Assembly: GCA_024693065.1 (NCBI GenBank)
Contig: JAILLP010000023.1
Span: 62,001-126,000, forward strand
Source: Paludibacteraceae bacterium
Lineage (GTDB): Bacteria; Bacteroidota; Bacteroidia; Bacteroidales; Paludibacteraceae
Reading direction: 5' to 3'
Length of the DNA: 64,000 nucleotides
This document shows positions 1 through 9,375 of the stretch, piece by piece; the stretch's first letter is position 1, and each line of letters opens with the position of its first letter. Below the pieces are notes generated by a model. The model was not told where the DNA came from. It did not search any database and saw only the letters and a list, made by a program, of their open reading frames with translations. The position numbers were made by a program, and so were the translations under genes.

Positions 1-1
1 A

Positions 2-1300
2 ATCAAGATTTTTGACGAGATAGGCAGCACGAGCTGGATATATTTGAAGAATGGTGTGGCTGAGGCGCGGTCGCTTCATGTGGATGGCATCTTCCTCCAT
101 TTGAATACTTACGGTGGATTGGTGGATTATGCGGACTCCATGCGCACGTTGATACTGAATTGTGAAATCCCAGTCTACGTTTTCATCGATAATAATGCGG
201 CTTCCGCTGGTGCCTTGATTTCTATTGCGTGTGATAGTATCTATATGAGGTCTGGCGGCAATATAGGTGCGGCGACGGTGGTGAACGAGAACGGGGAGAA
301 GATGCCGGACAAGTACCAGTCGTATATGCGTTCCACGATACGTTCCACGGCGGAGAGCCATGGGAAGATAAAGAAAGTCGTGAATGGTGATACGGTTGAG
401 GCTTGGTTCCGTGACCCTCGCATCGCAGAGGCGATGGTGGACGAGCGGGTGGTGGTGCCTGGCATTGTGGATTCTACCCGTATCCTGACTTTCACGGCCA
501 ACGAGGCTTGCCAGAATGGTTATTGTGAGGGTATTTATAACTCTATCCCGCAAATCATCGGTGAGGCTTTCCAAGTGGAGGATTATGAACTGACCTCCTA
601 TAAGGCGACTGCCTTCGATAAACTGCTAGGTTTCCTGATGAACCCGGTATTCCAGGGTATATTGATTATGATTATCATCGGAGGTATCTATTTCGAGATG
701 CAGACTCCGGGGATCGGTTTCGCCTTGTTGGCATCCATCGTGGCGGGTTTGCTCTACTTCGCTCCGCTCTATATGGATGGACTGGTGGATGTGTGGGAGG
801 CGCTCCTTTTCCTGTCGGGTATTGTCTTGCTATTGCTGGAAATATTCGTGATCCCAGGCTTTGGCGTGGCTGGAATAATGGGTATCGTGTTTATCGTCGG
901 CGGACTCACGCTGAGTCTTTTGCCTAATGATGCGTTTGATTTCGGAGGGGTCTCTTCGGGCTCGTTTATTACGGCTCTGGCCACGGTGCTTCTCTCTATG
1001 CTTGGCTCTTTCGCCTTGATTGTTTATCTCACGTCTAAAATTGGAACGGATGGGATGTTCAGACATCTGGCGTTGACTAAGTCGCAGGATAAGGAGGATG
1101 GTTATGTGAGCAATGATGTCTCGCTGAATGCGTTGGCGGGCAAGATAGGCGTGTGCCATACGGATTTGCGTCCTGCAGGTAAGGTGAACGTGGACGGGGA
1201 GATCTTCGATGCGGTGGCGGAGAACGGTTTCATCGAGAAAAACGAGGAGGTTGTGATCCGTAAGTATGAAATGGGACAACTGTATGTCTACAAGAAATAG
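2..1300 (+). CDS. NfeD-family membrane serine protease (5' end cut by window)
   Basis: The frame is open to the left edge, so the true start and signal peptide lie outside; the TTG at 44 is internal. The remaining part has a ClpP-class protease domain (LNTYGGLVD near the N terminus and the nucleophile context AASAG), then a group of hydrophobic membrane segments, then a C-terminal soluble domain of the OB-fold type seen in NfeD. Family members are thought to work with flotillin/stomatin proteins in the inner membrane. No flotillin gene is adjacent here; a FloA-like gene lies about 27 kb downstream. The M16 peptidase gene follows after 9 bases, so the two are probably co-transcribed. The family call is firm; the substrate is unknown. 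Confidence 0.9.
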   Translation: MKIFDEIGSTSWIYLKNGVAEARSLHVDGIFLHLNTYGGLVDYADSMRTLILNCEIPVYVFIDNNAASAGALISIACDSIYMRSGGNIGAATVVNENGEKMPDKYQSYMRSTIRSTAESHGKIKKVVNGDTVEAWFRDPRIAEAMVDERVVVPGIVDSTRILTFTANEACQNGYCEGIYNSIPQIIGEAFQVEDYELTSYKATAFDKLLGFLMNPVFQGILIMIIIGGIYFEMQTPGIGFALLASIVAGLLYFAPLYMDGLVDVWEALLFLSGIVLLLLEIFVIPGFGVAGIMGIVFIVGGLTLSLLPNDAFDFGGVSSGSFITALATVLLSMLGSFALIVYLTSKIGTDGMFRHLALTKSQDKEDGYVSNDVSLNALAGKIGVCHTDLRPAGKVNVDGEIFDAVAENGFIEKNEEVVIRKYEMGQLYVYKK

Positions 1301-1309
1301 AAGGGTATT

Positions 1310-2545
1310 ATGTCGATCAATAAGTTTGTGCTGGATAATGGGCTGAAGGTGGTGCACCTGATGGACACTACTTCGCCGATGGTGGTTATCAATACGTTGT
1401 ATGATGTCGGGTCAAAGGATGAACATCCTGACCATACGGGTTTCGCCCATCTCTTCGAGCATCTGATGTTCGGCGGTTCCGTGCATATCCCTTCGTATGA
1501 CGACCCTGTGCAGCGGGCTTGCGGTGAGGATAATGCCTGGACTTGCAGCGACTTCACGAACTATTACCTGATGCTTCCTTCGTGTAATGCGGAGGTGGGC
1601 TTCTGGTTGGAGTCTGACCGCATGCTGAGCCTCGATTTCAGCCAAAAGAGCTTGGATGTCCAGCGGAATGTGGTCTGCGAGGAGTTCAAGCAACGTAACC
1701 TCAACCAGCCTTATGGGGATTTGTCTCACTTGGTGCGGGGCATGGCCTTCAAGCAACATCCGTACGCTTGGCCGACGATCGGTAAGGAACTCTCCCACAT
1801 CGAGAATGCCACGCTGGACGAGGTGCGTTCGTTCTTCTTCTCGCATTATGCCCCGAATAACGCTATACTATCCGTTGTCGGCAATATCTCTTTCGAGGAG
1901 ACGAAGCGCTTGGTGGAGAAGTGGTACGGCGATATTCCCCGCAGGGATGTGCTGGTGCGCGCGATTCCGCCGGAGCCGAAACAGACCGAGCCTAGACGCT
2001 TGGAGGTGGAGCGGAACGTGCCGGCGAATATGCTCTATAAGGTCTTCCATGTCTGTGGCAGGAGGGAAGCGGACTACTACACGACCGACGTGATTTCCGA
2101 CGTGTTGTCCAATGGTAACTCCTCCCGTCTTTACCGTAAGTATGTGAAGGAAAAACCTCTTTTCACCGAGCTGAGCGCATATATTTCAGGCGATATCGAG
2201 ACGGGTCTTTTCTATATGGCGGGTCTGTTGGCCGAAAACACCACGTTCGAGCAGGCGGAGCAGGCTTTCGACGAGGAGCTGCGCCTGCTGCGTGACGAGT
2301 TGGTTCCTGAACAGGAATTGGAGAAACTGAAGAACAAGTACGAGTCTTCCTATCTGATGGACAATATGACTTTGCTGAAGCATGCGAACAACCTTGCCTA
2401 TTATGAGTTGTTGGGCGATGCGAACCTGCTCTATGAGGATGTGGCGAATTACAGGAAGGTCACTTCCGAGGATGTGCGTCGCTATGCGCGGGAAGTGTTC
2501 GTACCGGAGAATTGTTCGACGCTGATATATAGGGCGAAGGATTAA
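1310..2545 (+). CDS. M16-family zinc metallopeptidase
   Basis: A 411-residue protein with the inverted zinc motif HxxEH (HLFEH, residues 47-51) in the context FAHLFEHLMFGGS, followed by an acidic stretch (EEFKQR, about residue 123) that fits the third zinc ligand region. The length fits a single M16 pair (catalytic plus inactive half) of the PqqL/MPP-like type. No signal peptide is evident, so it is probably cytoplasmic or dependent on partners. It follows the NfeD gene by 9 bases. A strong hairpin follows the stop codon. The substrate cannot be inferred. Confidence 0.93.
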   Translation: MSINKFVLDNGLKVVHLMDTTSPMVVINTLYDVGSKDEHPDHTGFAHLFEHLMFGGSVHIPSYDDPVQRACGEDNAWTCSDFTNYYLMLPSCNAEVGFWLESDRMLSLDFSQKSLDVQRNVVCEEFKQRNLNQPYGDLSHLVRGMAFKQHPYAWPTIGKELSHIENATLDEVRSFFFSHYAPNNAILSVVGNISFEETKRLVEKWYGDIPRRDVLVRAIPPEPKQTEPRRLEVERNVPANMLYKVFHVCGRREADYYTTDVISDVLSNGNSSRLYRKYVKEKPLFTELSAYISGDIETGLFYMAGLLAENTTFEQAEQAFDEELRLLRDELVPEQELEKLKNKYESSYLMDNMTLLKHANNLAYYELLGDANLLYEDVANYRKVTSEDVRRYAREVFVPENCSTLIYRAKD

Positions 2546-2565
2546 GGAAAAACAAGTAAAAATAT

Positions 2566-2602
2566 GCCCACCGAATCATTCCAAAAGAATTATTCGGTGG
2601 GC
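2566..2602. terminator. Hairpin terminator between convergent genes
   Basis: An 11-base perfect stem (2566-2576 with 2592-2602) lies between the M16 gene and the convergent FISUMP-type gene. On the minus strand it is followed by a T-rich run (complement of 2551-2564) and on the plus strand by a looser T-rich run, so it may act in both directions. Confidence 0.75.
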
Positions 2603-2659
2603 TTGCCTTTTGTTCTAAATGACCACACTTTTGTTTGTGTTCAACGATGGGATGGTATC

Positions 2660-3709
2660 CTATTGCCCCGAGATGGGTTCGTCATCCTCCACTTCGTAAT
2701 CCACTTTCTTCACATTGTCTGTGGCATATTTCGTTACTTTATTGTCTGTGGTTTTTACTAGTATATACGCAGCGGATTTTGTTATATCCACCTCAATGCA
2801 TGGGCGAATACTTAAACCCCATGTGCGACTTCCTGTACTTTGCCCATGTGCACCTGCATAGACGGCTGATATGTTTCCGTCTTCGTAAAAACTATTTGTA
2901 TAAAGCATATTCATTTGGTTGACTCCTTCTGGTTCATATTCACTTAGTAGTTGTGTGGACGAACTATAAAAACCTCGGGACCCAACTGCATACATGTCGT
3001 AGTCAAAAGTATAAATGGCACCTGCTGCTGGCAAGAATATGGTGTTGCCATTTTTGATGCTTGTGCCTATATGTCCATTGAATCCACTCCCATCGAAATT
3101 TATTGTCCATTTCCATGTGCAACCGTCAACTAACTCTATTAAATCTTCTTTTGTAGGCATGTGCCAACCATTCCCCCAATTGACTATAGCGGCATCATCT
3201 TCTGGATCCAATTTGTACTTGTAGTCGCCTACTTCATCATAGAGGATTGAACCATCAAAACTCTCATATGGTATACGCCTGAAATAATATTTTTTGAAAG
3301 GGAATTTTGTGTATTCGTCAGTTCCTTCCAAATCACTTGGCACATCGCACCATTTATATGTCCTATAGCTGTATTCTCCGATTTTTGGCTTTGTCTCACC
3401 CCATGCGAAATAGTCACCATATTCGGAAGGCTTAGTGGCTCCTATATTGTATGTCGCCCACATGATTTTACTTGGCAATCCGAGATCCACATAGGTGAAG
3501 CCTCCTTTCTTGCCACTGACGGTCACGCCTTGTGCGGCGGATTCTGTGATGTCAGTGAATATGTCTTCGTCGTATTCCACCTCCACCACATTCTCGACGT
3601 TATATTTGTCTATCTTCCCGTCATTAGTATGCACTCGCATATAGACTGCGGCATCCATAGGTAAGGCTAGCGATGCCATTGACAATATTGTTAGTATAAT
3701 TTTTTTCAT
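2660..3709 (-). CDS. Secreted FISUMP-domain protein
   Basis: A 349-residue protein with an N-terminal signal peptide (MKKII..., hydrophobic to about residue 20). The central part matches the FISUMP (Fibrobacter succinogenes paralogous) pattern frequent in Bacteroidales: YVDLGLPSKIMWAT, a YFAWGE block, GNGWHMPT and a closing LSIRPC. These are probably surface or secreted proteins of unknown role. A short motif of the type VYMRVHTNDGK...VEYDED near the N terminus recurs as AYILVKTTDNK...VDYEVED at the C terminus, so the central domain is bracketed by two copies of one element. It is 17 bases downstream of a small secreted-protein gene on the same strand and probably shares its promoter. Confidence 0.82.
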   Translation of the reverse strand: MKKIILTILSMASLALPMDAAVYMRVHTNDGKIDKYNVENVVEVEYDEDIFTDITESAAQGVTVSGKKGGFTYVDLGLPSKIMWATYNIGATKPSEYGDYFAWGETKPKIGEYSYRTYKWCDVPSDLEGTDEYTKFPFKKYYFRRIPYESFDGSILYDEVGDYKYKLDPEDDAAIVNWGNGWHMPTKEDLIELVDGCTWKWTINFDGSGFNGHIGTSIKNGNTIFLPAAGAIYTFDYDMYAVGSRGFYSSSTQLLSEYEPEGVNQMNMLYTNSFYEDGNISAVYAGAHGQSTGSRTWGLSIRPCIEVDITKSAAYILVKTTDNKVTKYATDNVKKVDYEVEDDEPISGQ

Positions 3710-3726
3710 GGATCTTCTTTGAACGG

Positions 3727-4212
3727 TTATTTTCTGATGACTCTAATGGATTGATTGCCCACGGAAAGTACGTAGACCCCTTTCTGTTGCGGTAGGCTGA
3801 TTGTGGCGCCTCCTGCGTTATCGGCAGTGGTGTCCACCCAAGTAATACCATTCATACCCACTATTTTGATCGGGGCGGCTGCGGGGGCGTTCTCTATGCG
3901 AATAGTCTGATTGTCTAGACTGATGATGCGTAACCCATTCAAGGTGGCGTTCCCCACATTCGATGTGGATGTCTCGTCGTTTTCGGTGAAATGGTAGTTC
4001 TTTACATTGCTGAGGACAAAACTAGTTTCCGTGTTGCCATTCACCACTAGGTGATTGTTCTCATCGAAGGTGATCTCTGGATTTTCAGCAAGAAGAAAAC
4101 TGATTTTATCTCCGCTTTTCTGTTCTATCGTCATGTATCTCACACTTGCGTTTGCGCACAATGCTCCGAGCGAAAGAAACAGTAAGATTAGTGTTCCTTT
4201 GATTGTTCCCAT
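3727..4212 (-). CDS. Small secreted protein with C-terminal sorting-like domain
   Basis: A 161-residue protein with a clear signal peptide (MGTIKGTLILLFLSLGALCANA). An N-terminal element (YMTIEQKSGDKISFLLAENPEITFDE) resembles a short beta-rich domain common at the start of Bacteroidales surface proteins. The C-terminal part ends in GVYVLSVGNQSIRVIRK, which resembles a degenerate type A (Por secretion) C-terminal domain. There is almost nothing between the two, so the protein is essentially a head and a tail. It precedes the FISUMP gene by 17 bases. A -7 box (TATATTTG on the minus strand) lies just upstream. The function is unknown. Confidence 0.72.
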   Translation of the reverse strand: MGTIKGTLILLFLSLGALCANASVRYMTIEQKSGDKISFLLAENPEITFDENNHLVVNGNTETSFVLSNVKNYHFTENDETSTSNVGNATLNGLRIISLDNQTIRIENAPAAAPIKIVGMNGITWVDTTADNAGGATISLPQQKGVYVLSVGNQSIRVIRK

Positions 4213-4237
4213 GTCTTTGATTGTTTTTTTATTGTTT

Positions 4238-4245
4238 CAAATATA
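4238..4245 (-). promoter_or_regulatory. Bacteroides-type -7 promoter box
   Basis: TATATTTG on the minus strand fits TAnnTTTG and lies 26 bases upstream of the start of the small secreted protein at 4212. Confidence 0.55.
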
Positions 4246-4274
4246 GTAAAATGAGTGTGATTAAACAAGAAAAA

Positions 4275-6479
4275 TCATTGTTTTTTCTCCGCCTTGAAGT
4301 AGGCTTGGTCGATGACCAGCGGCAACAGGTTTTCGTCCGCATGGTTCTTTAGCAGCAACTCTTTATCTTCCTCTAGCATTTCGGCGAACCGTTTGCTGTC
4401 GCCTCCTAATTTCTTGATGCTTTCCGCATAACAACGGACGGTTTCGTCGATTTTTCCTAGGCAGAACTCTATGTGTCCGAGGTTCATCCAATCGTGTTGG
4501 TCACGTTTCTCCTCCGCCGTCTTCGTCGCGTATTTCTCCGCCTGCTCCAGTTTGCCGATGGCGAAAGCGCACCAAGCGATGGGTCTCCAGACCTTCTCGT
4601 TATCGTTGGAGAGGTATTCCACCTTGAAGAAGGCGTTGAGCGCCTCCTCGTATTTCTCCATTTCGAGCAGGCAGTGCCCGATGTTCAGTTGTGTGTTCAG
4701 GTCTTCCGGGTCGAGCCGCTCCGCCTCCCTGAAGTAGCGCAACGCTTGTTCCGTGTGGCGCAAGTTACGGTGGCAGAAGGCGATTCTCTTGATGGTCCAT
4801 ACGTTGCCAGTCTTGATGGTGTCGGCTTTCTCGTAGTAGGGTAGCGCCTCCTCGTAGTTCCCCTCTTTCTGGAGGCAGTAACCGCACTTCTGCAGCAGTT
4901 CGGCGTTGTTGGGTTGGTTGGCGAGCAGCAGGACGAAGATGTTTTTCGCCTCCTCGTAGAATTCCTTTTTGAAGTAGAGCTCGCCCATGGTGCGCAGTAT
5001 GTTCTCCTTGCTGGACAACTCCTGGAGGTAAAAGGACTTGTGCAGGAGCAGTTTAAGCTTGAATATGTCGATGAAGTCCTCCTTGTGCCGCCCTAATTTT
5101 AGGAATCGGTAAAGGTTGTGCAGGTATTGTTTCCCGATGATTTCGGGAGAGGTGCCCCCGTTAGGCAATGCTTGGCTTTCCCTGAGGTCCTGCAGTTGCT
5201 CCGCCTCCTCTTTGAAGGACTGGCTCATCGCCTTCTTTTGGTCGTCGGGCAAGTGGTTGAGCCCGATCACCATGGAATATTTGTCCGAGTCGCAGAAGAT
5301 AGGACTGCTCAATGCGCTGTGGAAGAGCGACTCCGCCATGCCGCCGACGAAGAAGTCAGGTATGTTCGAGTTGGTGTCGAAGGGTCTGAGCCAATTGGCG
5401 GTTTCGTCGAAGAAACTGAATGATTTCATCTCCTTGAATGTGCCTAGGAATACGTCGGAACCTTCCATTTGCATTTCGGAGAGCTCCTGTATCTTGTCGG
5501 TGATGCCCTTCTTGTCCATCATCTCTTGCCAGTCCGGGTTGGTGTCCGCCGAAGGCTTCCCGGAGTTCATCAGCTCGTCCAGTTTCAGTTTCTGCTTGAT
5601 GAGTGGGGTGATCTTCTCCATCTCAGGCAAGATGACCTCTTTTATCTTTTTGGTGATTTTCTCCGTCTCTTTGCTACGGATGATCTGCAGGAAGATCTCC
5701 TGAATGTTTTCGCTCACGCCTTGTCCTTTCGCCCAGATGAGTGTGCGTTCATGGAGGTTGGAGTAGAGCGGGAGCCTGCTGTTGTATAGGTAAGCGCAGA
5801 TCACGAAGCCGATGATGGCTCTCTGTCTGACCTGCTCGGATGGGTTCAGTTCGTAGGCGTCTATGAGGATCAGGAACTTCCGTTCGTCGAAGATGCGGAG
5901 TAGGCTGATGGTCACTGCGGAGACGAGAAGGCATTGTTCTCCCCAATAGATCTCCTCATCGGTGCATAGGTCGCTGACCTCGATGGCTTCCCCTTCCGTC
6001 ATCTTATCGTTCAGCCAAATAAGGTCGAACAGATGGTTGGCGTAAGCTTCCCTTTGGCGGAGAGCTTCTCGATTGCTTCCTAATGATTGGGCCAGTAGTT
6101 TCATGTTTTCGGCGGAGAGACGCTTTCTTACCTCGTCTGTGTCGGGTAGGTTAGGCCTTCCCAACTCTTTTTTCTTGTAATAGAGGTTGTTGCTTGCGTT
6201 CTGGGTGAATATGCCCTCCCGTAGGCGGTCCGCCAACTCCAGGATGTCCGTGCGCAGTTGGTCGTATATCTTCTTTTGCTCCTTATCCTTCGTGCCGGAC
6301 AAGGCATATTGCAGCATGTACTGGTAGGTTGTCTCCAGGCGGCGGCATTCGTCCGTCATTTCGCCCGACTGCCTGATTTCCAGCATCGTGTGCAGGATGT
6401 CGAATGCAGGCTTGATCCTCTTCTCCGTCACGTGGGCGCATAATTCTCTGTAGAGTGTCTCTATTTCCTTGTTGGTCAT
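4275..6479 (-). CDS. Large TPR-repeat protein
   Basis: I place the start at the ATG at 6479 (MTNKEIETLY), giving 734 residues. The open frame continues upstream, but that extension is a shadow of the preceding membrane-protein gene. The start overlaps that gene's stop in an ATGA arrangement, so the two are translationally coupled. The N-terminal two thirds is helical and highly charged with no domain I recognise. From about residue 540 there are tandem tetratricopeptide repeats (for example the AEL...CGYCLQKEGNYEEALPYYEKA and LNIGHCLLEMEKYEEALNAF units). There is no signal peptide. It is probably a scaffold; its partner is unknown, the neighbouring membrane protein being an obvious candidate. 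Confidence 0.85.
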   Translation of the reverse strand: MTNKEIETLYRELCAHVTEKRIKPAFDILHTMLEIRQSGEMTDECRRLETTYQYMLQYALSGTKDKEQKKIYDQLRTDILELADRLREGIFTQNASNNLYYKKKELGRPNLPDTDEVRKRLSAENMKLLAQSLGSNREALRQREAYANHLFDLIWLNDKMTEGEAIEVSDLCTDEEIYWGEQCLLVSAVTISLLRIFDERKFLILIDAYELNPSEQVRQRAIIGFVICAYLYNSRLPLYSNLHERTLIWAKGQGVSENIQEIFLQIIRSKETEKITKKIKEVILPEMEKITPLIKQKLKLDELMNSGKPSADTNPDWQEMMDKKGITDKIQELSEMQMEGSDVFLGTFKEMKSFSFFDETANWLRPFDTNSNIPDFFVGGMAESLFHSALSSPIFCDSDKYSMVIGLNHLPDDQKKAMSQSFKEEAEQLQDLRESQALPNGGTSPEIIGKQYLHNLYRFLKLGRHKEDFIDIFKLKLLLHKSFYLQELSSKENILRTMGELYFKKEFYEEAKNIFVLLLANQPNNAELLQKCGYCLQKEGNYEEALPYYEKADTIKTGNVWTIKRIAFCHRNLRHTEQALRYFREAERLDPEDLNTQLNIGHCLLEMEKYEEALNAFFKVEYLSNDNEKVWRPIAWCAFAIGKLEQAEKYATKTAEEKRDQHDWMNLGHIEFCLGKIDETVRCYAESIKKLGGDSKRFAEMLEEDKELLLKNHADENLLPLVIDQAYFKAEKKQ

Positions 6480-7465
6480 GCGTTCGTTTTTTTCTTGTTG
6501 AAGTAGAACATGAGGGCCATGGCGAGTATGCCCACTGAGATCAGCATGAGGGTTTGAGAGCCGTGGACCATGAGTGCGAAAGAGCAGGCTTGGTCTTCGA
6601 ATACACCGTAGGTGACGAGGGTTCCGATTACCAGGACGTGCCATGCGCCCAGACCTCCCTGTACAGGTGCGATGATGCCGAGGCTACCCATGACGAACGC
6701 GGAGAGTCCGCAGAGCATGCTCAGGTTCTCTGTGTAGTCGAAGGCGAAGAAACAGAGGTAGAACATGAAGTAGTAGCAGACGAAGATGAGGATGGAGTAA
6801 AGGATGAAGAGCCCCTTGTGCTCCAGCTTCAACACGGATTTCAGTCCGTTGGCCACATTCGAGAGCATCTCCTTGATCTTCGCATATATCTTCGTGTTCT
6901 TGATCGCCTTCCTGAATAGGAAAGGTAAGGCGATGAGTGAAACGATGATTATCCAAGTGATAGGGTTGGATAAGAGTCCGATAGCCCCTTCGATGAGGTG
7001 GTATTGCTCCGCCAATTGCATGATTTCGGAGTATTGCAGGGCGATGGTGAGGAGGATGACGAAGCCCTCCACGATGATGTCCACGCTTCTGTCCACGATG
7101 AGCGTGCCGAGCAGTTTGGTGAAGGATACGCCTTCGTATTTTTTTATCAAGCCACACCGGGCGATCTCTCCGGCTCTCGGCACAGCGTAGTTGATGCAAT
7201 ATCCGGCCATGACGGCTCCGTATACGTTCCAGAGATTCACCTCCTTCCCGAGCGGGTCGATCAGCATTTTCCATCTTACGGCGCGCAGGAAGTGGCTCAG
7301 GAGGGCGATGAAGAGAGGAATGATGATCCAGATGATTCTCACGCCGCGGAGGTTGTCCATCAGTGTGTCGATGTCCCAATCTTTATAGACATACCAAAAA
7401 ATAAGGATTCCCAAGCCTAGGGAGAATATAACTTTAAGTGCGGTTTTTATGTTATCTTTCTTCAT
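6476..7465 (-). CDS. Lysylphosphatidylglycerol synthase TM-region / flippase-like protein (UPF0104)
   Basis: A 329-residue integral membrane protein with about eight hydrophobic segments. It matches the flippase-like domain (PF03706): an early FLRAVRWKMLI block, YCINYAVPRAGEIARC, then an APVQGGLGAWHVLVIGTL motif near the C terminus. There is no C-terminal aminoacyl transferase domain, so it is not a complete MprF. The family is linked to moving lipids or polyprenyl-linked substrates. It is divergent from rsmA, an arrangement I recall from other Bacteroidetes, and coupled to the TPR gene by a 4-base overlap. Confidence 0.85.
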   Translation of the reverse strand: MKKDNIKTALKVIFSLGLGILIFWYVYKDWDIDTLMDNLRGVRIIWIIIPLFIALLSHFLRAVRWKMLIDPLGKEVNLWNVYGAVMAGYCINYAVPRAGEIARCGLIKKYEGVSFTKLLGTLIVDRSVDIIVEGFVILLTIALQYSEIMQLAEQYHLIEGAIGLLSNPITWIIIVSLIALPFLFRKAIKNTKIYAKIKEMLSNVANGLKSVLKLEHKGLFILYSILIFVCYYFMFYLCFFAFDYTENLSMLCGLSAFVMGSLGIIAPVQGGLGAWHVLVIGTLVTYGVFEDQACSFALMVHGSQTLMLISVGILAMALMFYFNKKKTNA

Positions 7466-7482
7466 CGCTGCAATCGTTTACG

Positions 7483-7490
7483 CAAAATTA
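7483..7490 (-). promoter_or_regulatory. Bacteroides-type -7 promoter box
   Basis: TAATTTTG on the minus strand, 18 bases upstream of the flippase-like gene start, within the 108-base divergent region shared with rsmA. Confidence 0.5.
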
Positions 7491-7573
7491 CTAATATTTA
7501 TTTTTCTATTGTGATTCCTAATGAAAAATTGTATTTTCGCGCTACCAAATTTTAACGAAAAATAAGATGGATT

Positions 7574-8401
7574 ATGACAGTTACGCCCAAGAAGTCTCTC
7601 GGGCAACACTTTTTGAAGGATCAAAACATTGCTCGGGCAATTGCTGATAGTTTAGGTGTGAGCTCACCTACACAGGTTTTGGAAGTGGGACCTGGTATGG
7701 GTGTGCTAACCCAATATTTGCTTCAAAATGAGCAGATTGATCTCAAAGTGGTGGAACTGGATAAGGAATCTGTCGACTACCTGAACGTTAACTTCCCTGA
7801 ATTGAATGGCCGCATCTTGGCGGAGGATTTCCTGAAGTTGGATCTGAACAAGGTCTATCCGACCGGCGATTTCTATGTGATTGGTAATTATCCGTACAAT
7901 ATATCCAGCCAGATCTTCTTCAAGGTATTGGAGTACCGCGACCGTATCCCTGTCTGCTCGGGCATGATACAGAAGGAGGTGGCTGAACGTATGGCTTCCA
8001 AACAGGGCTGCAAGGCCTATGGAATCCTGAGCGTGTTGCTTCAGGCGTTTTATGACATCGAGTATCTCTTCACCGTGCATGAACATGTGTTCGACCCTCC
8101 CCCGAAGGTCAAGTCCGCGGTTATCCGCATGAGGAGAAACGGTGTGCGTAACTTGGGATGCGACGAGCCTCTGTTCGTCCGTGTCGTCAAAACGGCCTTC
8201 AACCAGCGCAGAAAGATGTTGCGTAATTCTCTTCAACCGCTCTTGGGCAAGGATAACCCGGTATTCTCCGATGTCGTCTTCACGAAACGACCGGAGCAGT
8301 TGTCCGTGCGGGAGTTCGTCGACCTGACGAACCTTGTCGAAAAATCATTGCCGGAGGATCCGGTGGACCTAAAAAAACAAAAGGGAGATGGAGGAGAGTA
8401 A
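7574..8401 (+). CDS. rsmA: 16S rRNA dimethyladenosine transferase
   Basis: A 275-residue protein that dimethylates the two adjacent adenines near the 3' end of 16S rRNA using S-adenosylmethionine. Diagnostic parts are KKSLGQHFLKDQNI at the N terminus, SAM motif I (VLEVGPGMGVLTQYLL), and the catalytic motif NYPYNISS (a variant of NLPYNI). The C-terminal domain includes the typical FNQRRKMLRNSL. Length is normal for KsgA/RsmA. The 3' end overlaps the corA start by 14 bases. An upstream ATG at 7566 is in another frame and gives no product. Confidence 0.97.
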   Translation: MTVTPKKSLGQHFLKDQNIARAIADSLGVSSPTQVLEVGPGMGVLTQYLLQNEQIDLKVVELDKESVDYLNVNFPELNGRILAEDFLKLDLNKVYPTGDFYVIGNYPYNISSQIFFKVLEYRDRIPVCSGMIQKEVAERMASKQGCKAYGILSVLLQAFYDIEYLFTVHEHVFDPPPKVKSAVIRMRRNGVRNLGCDEPLFVRVVKTAFNQRRKMLRNSLQPLLGKDNPVFSDVVFTKRPEQLSVREFVDLTNLVEKSLPEDPVDLKKQKGDGGE

Positions 8402-9356
8402 AGGTATACAGCAAGTCAGACTGTTCTATTTCGATAACGGACGGTTGAAGATCGCTAGGGACATCGCAATCTTGAAGGAGGTCCCTCTGAATAATTTTGT
8501 GTGGATTGATTTGAACCATGTCGCCCCGGATACGGAGTCTCAATTGGAGCAGTTCCTGAAGATCTATATCCAGGAAGAGGAGGAGATGGAGGAAATCGAG
8601 ATGTCTTCCCGTTTCATCGAGACGGACGATACCTTGGTGGCCAACGCTAGTTTCTTGTTGGATACGTACGAGAAGGAGACGGTCTCCTTCATCCTGAAGA
8701 ATGGCCTCTTGATCTCTGTCCGTGAGAACGATTATCTGAAATCCTTCAACGATACGGTGAAGAAGCTTTTCGCTAACCCGAAGAGCTACCCGACGGGCTT
8801 CCATATTTTCGTCGCTCTGCTGGAGACCCGTGTCGAGTATGACGCCGACATGATCGAGGACGCCACTTCGGCGATCACCCAGTTAAGCCAGACCTTGACG
8901 GTGGCCGAGGACGTCAATGAGGATGTCCTCTTGGAAATCAAGAACATGCAGGAGCGTGTCATGCACTTGCGTGAGAACGTCGTGGACAAGCACCGCGTCG
9001 TCTCCAGCATCCTGCGTAGCGACTTGGTGCCGGAGGATCTGAAACCTCGACTGAACATGGTGATCAAGGATATCAACTCTCTGGTAGAGCACATCAAATT
9101 CGGCTTCGATCGTCTGGATTACCTCCAGGATACGTTCCTCGGTTTGGTTAACATCGAACAGAATAAGATCATCAAGATATTCACCTTGGTATCCGTGATA
9201 TTCACGCCGCCGACGTTGATCGCGAGCATCTATGGTATGAACTTCGAGTTCATGCCTGAACTGCATTGGTTCTACGGCTATCCTGCCGCTCTGGTTTCCA
9301 TGGTGCTGGTAAGCATTGGCGTCGTCGTTTGGTTTAAGAAAAAGAATTGGTTGTAA
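8388..9356 (+). CDS. corA: CorA-family magnesium transporter
   Basis: A 322-residue protein with a long acidic, helical cytoplasmic part and two C-terminal membrane segments. The first membrane segment ends in the ion-selectivity signature GMN ([12 protein letters not shown]), and the second ends in a basic tail (WFKKKNWL). This is the pentameric Mg2+ channel fold; related members can carry Co2+ or Zn2+, so ion specificity is inferred. The start overlaps rsmA by 14 bases, pointing to one transcript, and obgE follows after 19 bases. Confidence 0.93.
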   Translation: MEESKGIQQVRLFYFDNGRLKIARDIAILKEVPLNNFVWIDLNHVAPDTESQLEQFLKIYIQEEEEMEEIEMSSRFIETDDTLVANASFLLDTYEKETVSFILKNGLLISVRENDYLKSFNDTVKKLFANPKSYPTGFHIFVALLETRVEYDADMIEDATSAITQLSQTLTVAEDVNEDVLLEIKNMQERVMHLRENVVDKHRVVSSILRSDLVPEDLKPRLNMVIKDINSLVEHIKFGFDRLDYLQDTFLGLVNIEQNKIIKIFTLVSVIFTPPTLIASIYGMNFEFMPELHWFYGYPAALVSMVLVSIGVVVWFKKKNWL

Positions 9357-9375
9357 ATATTTAATTACCAGATAT

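Noticed and set aside
6480-6644. N-terminal extension of the TPR protein frame
   Set aside because: The extra 55 codons are Arg/His/Pro-rich and lie antisense-frame within the coding region of the flippase-like gene; the ATGA overlap at 6476-6479 marks the real start.
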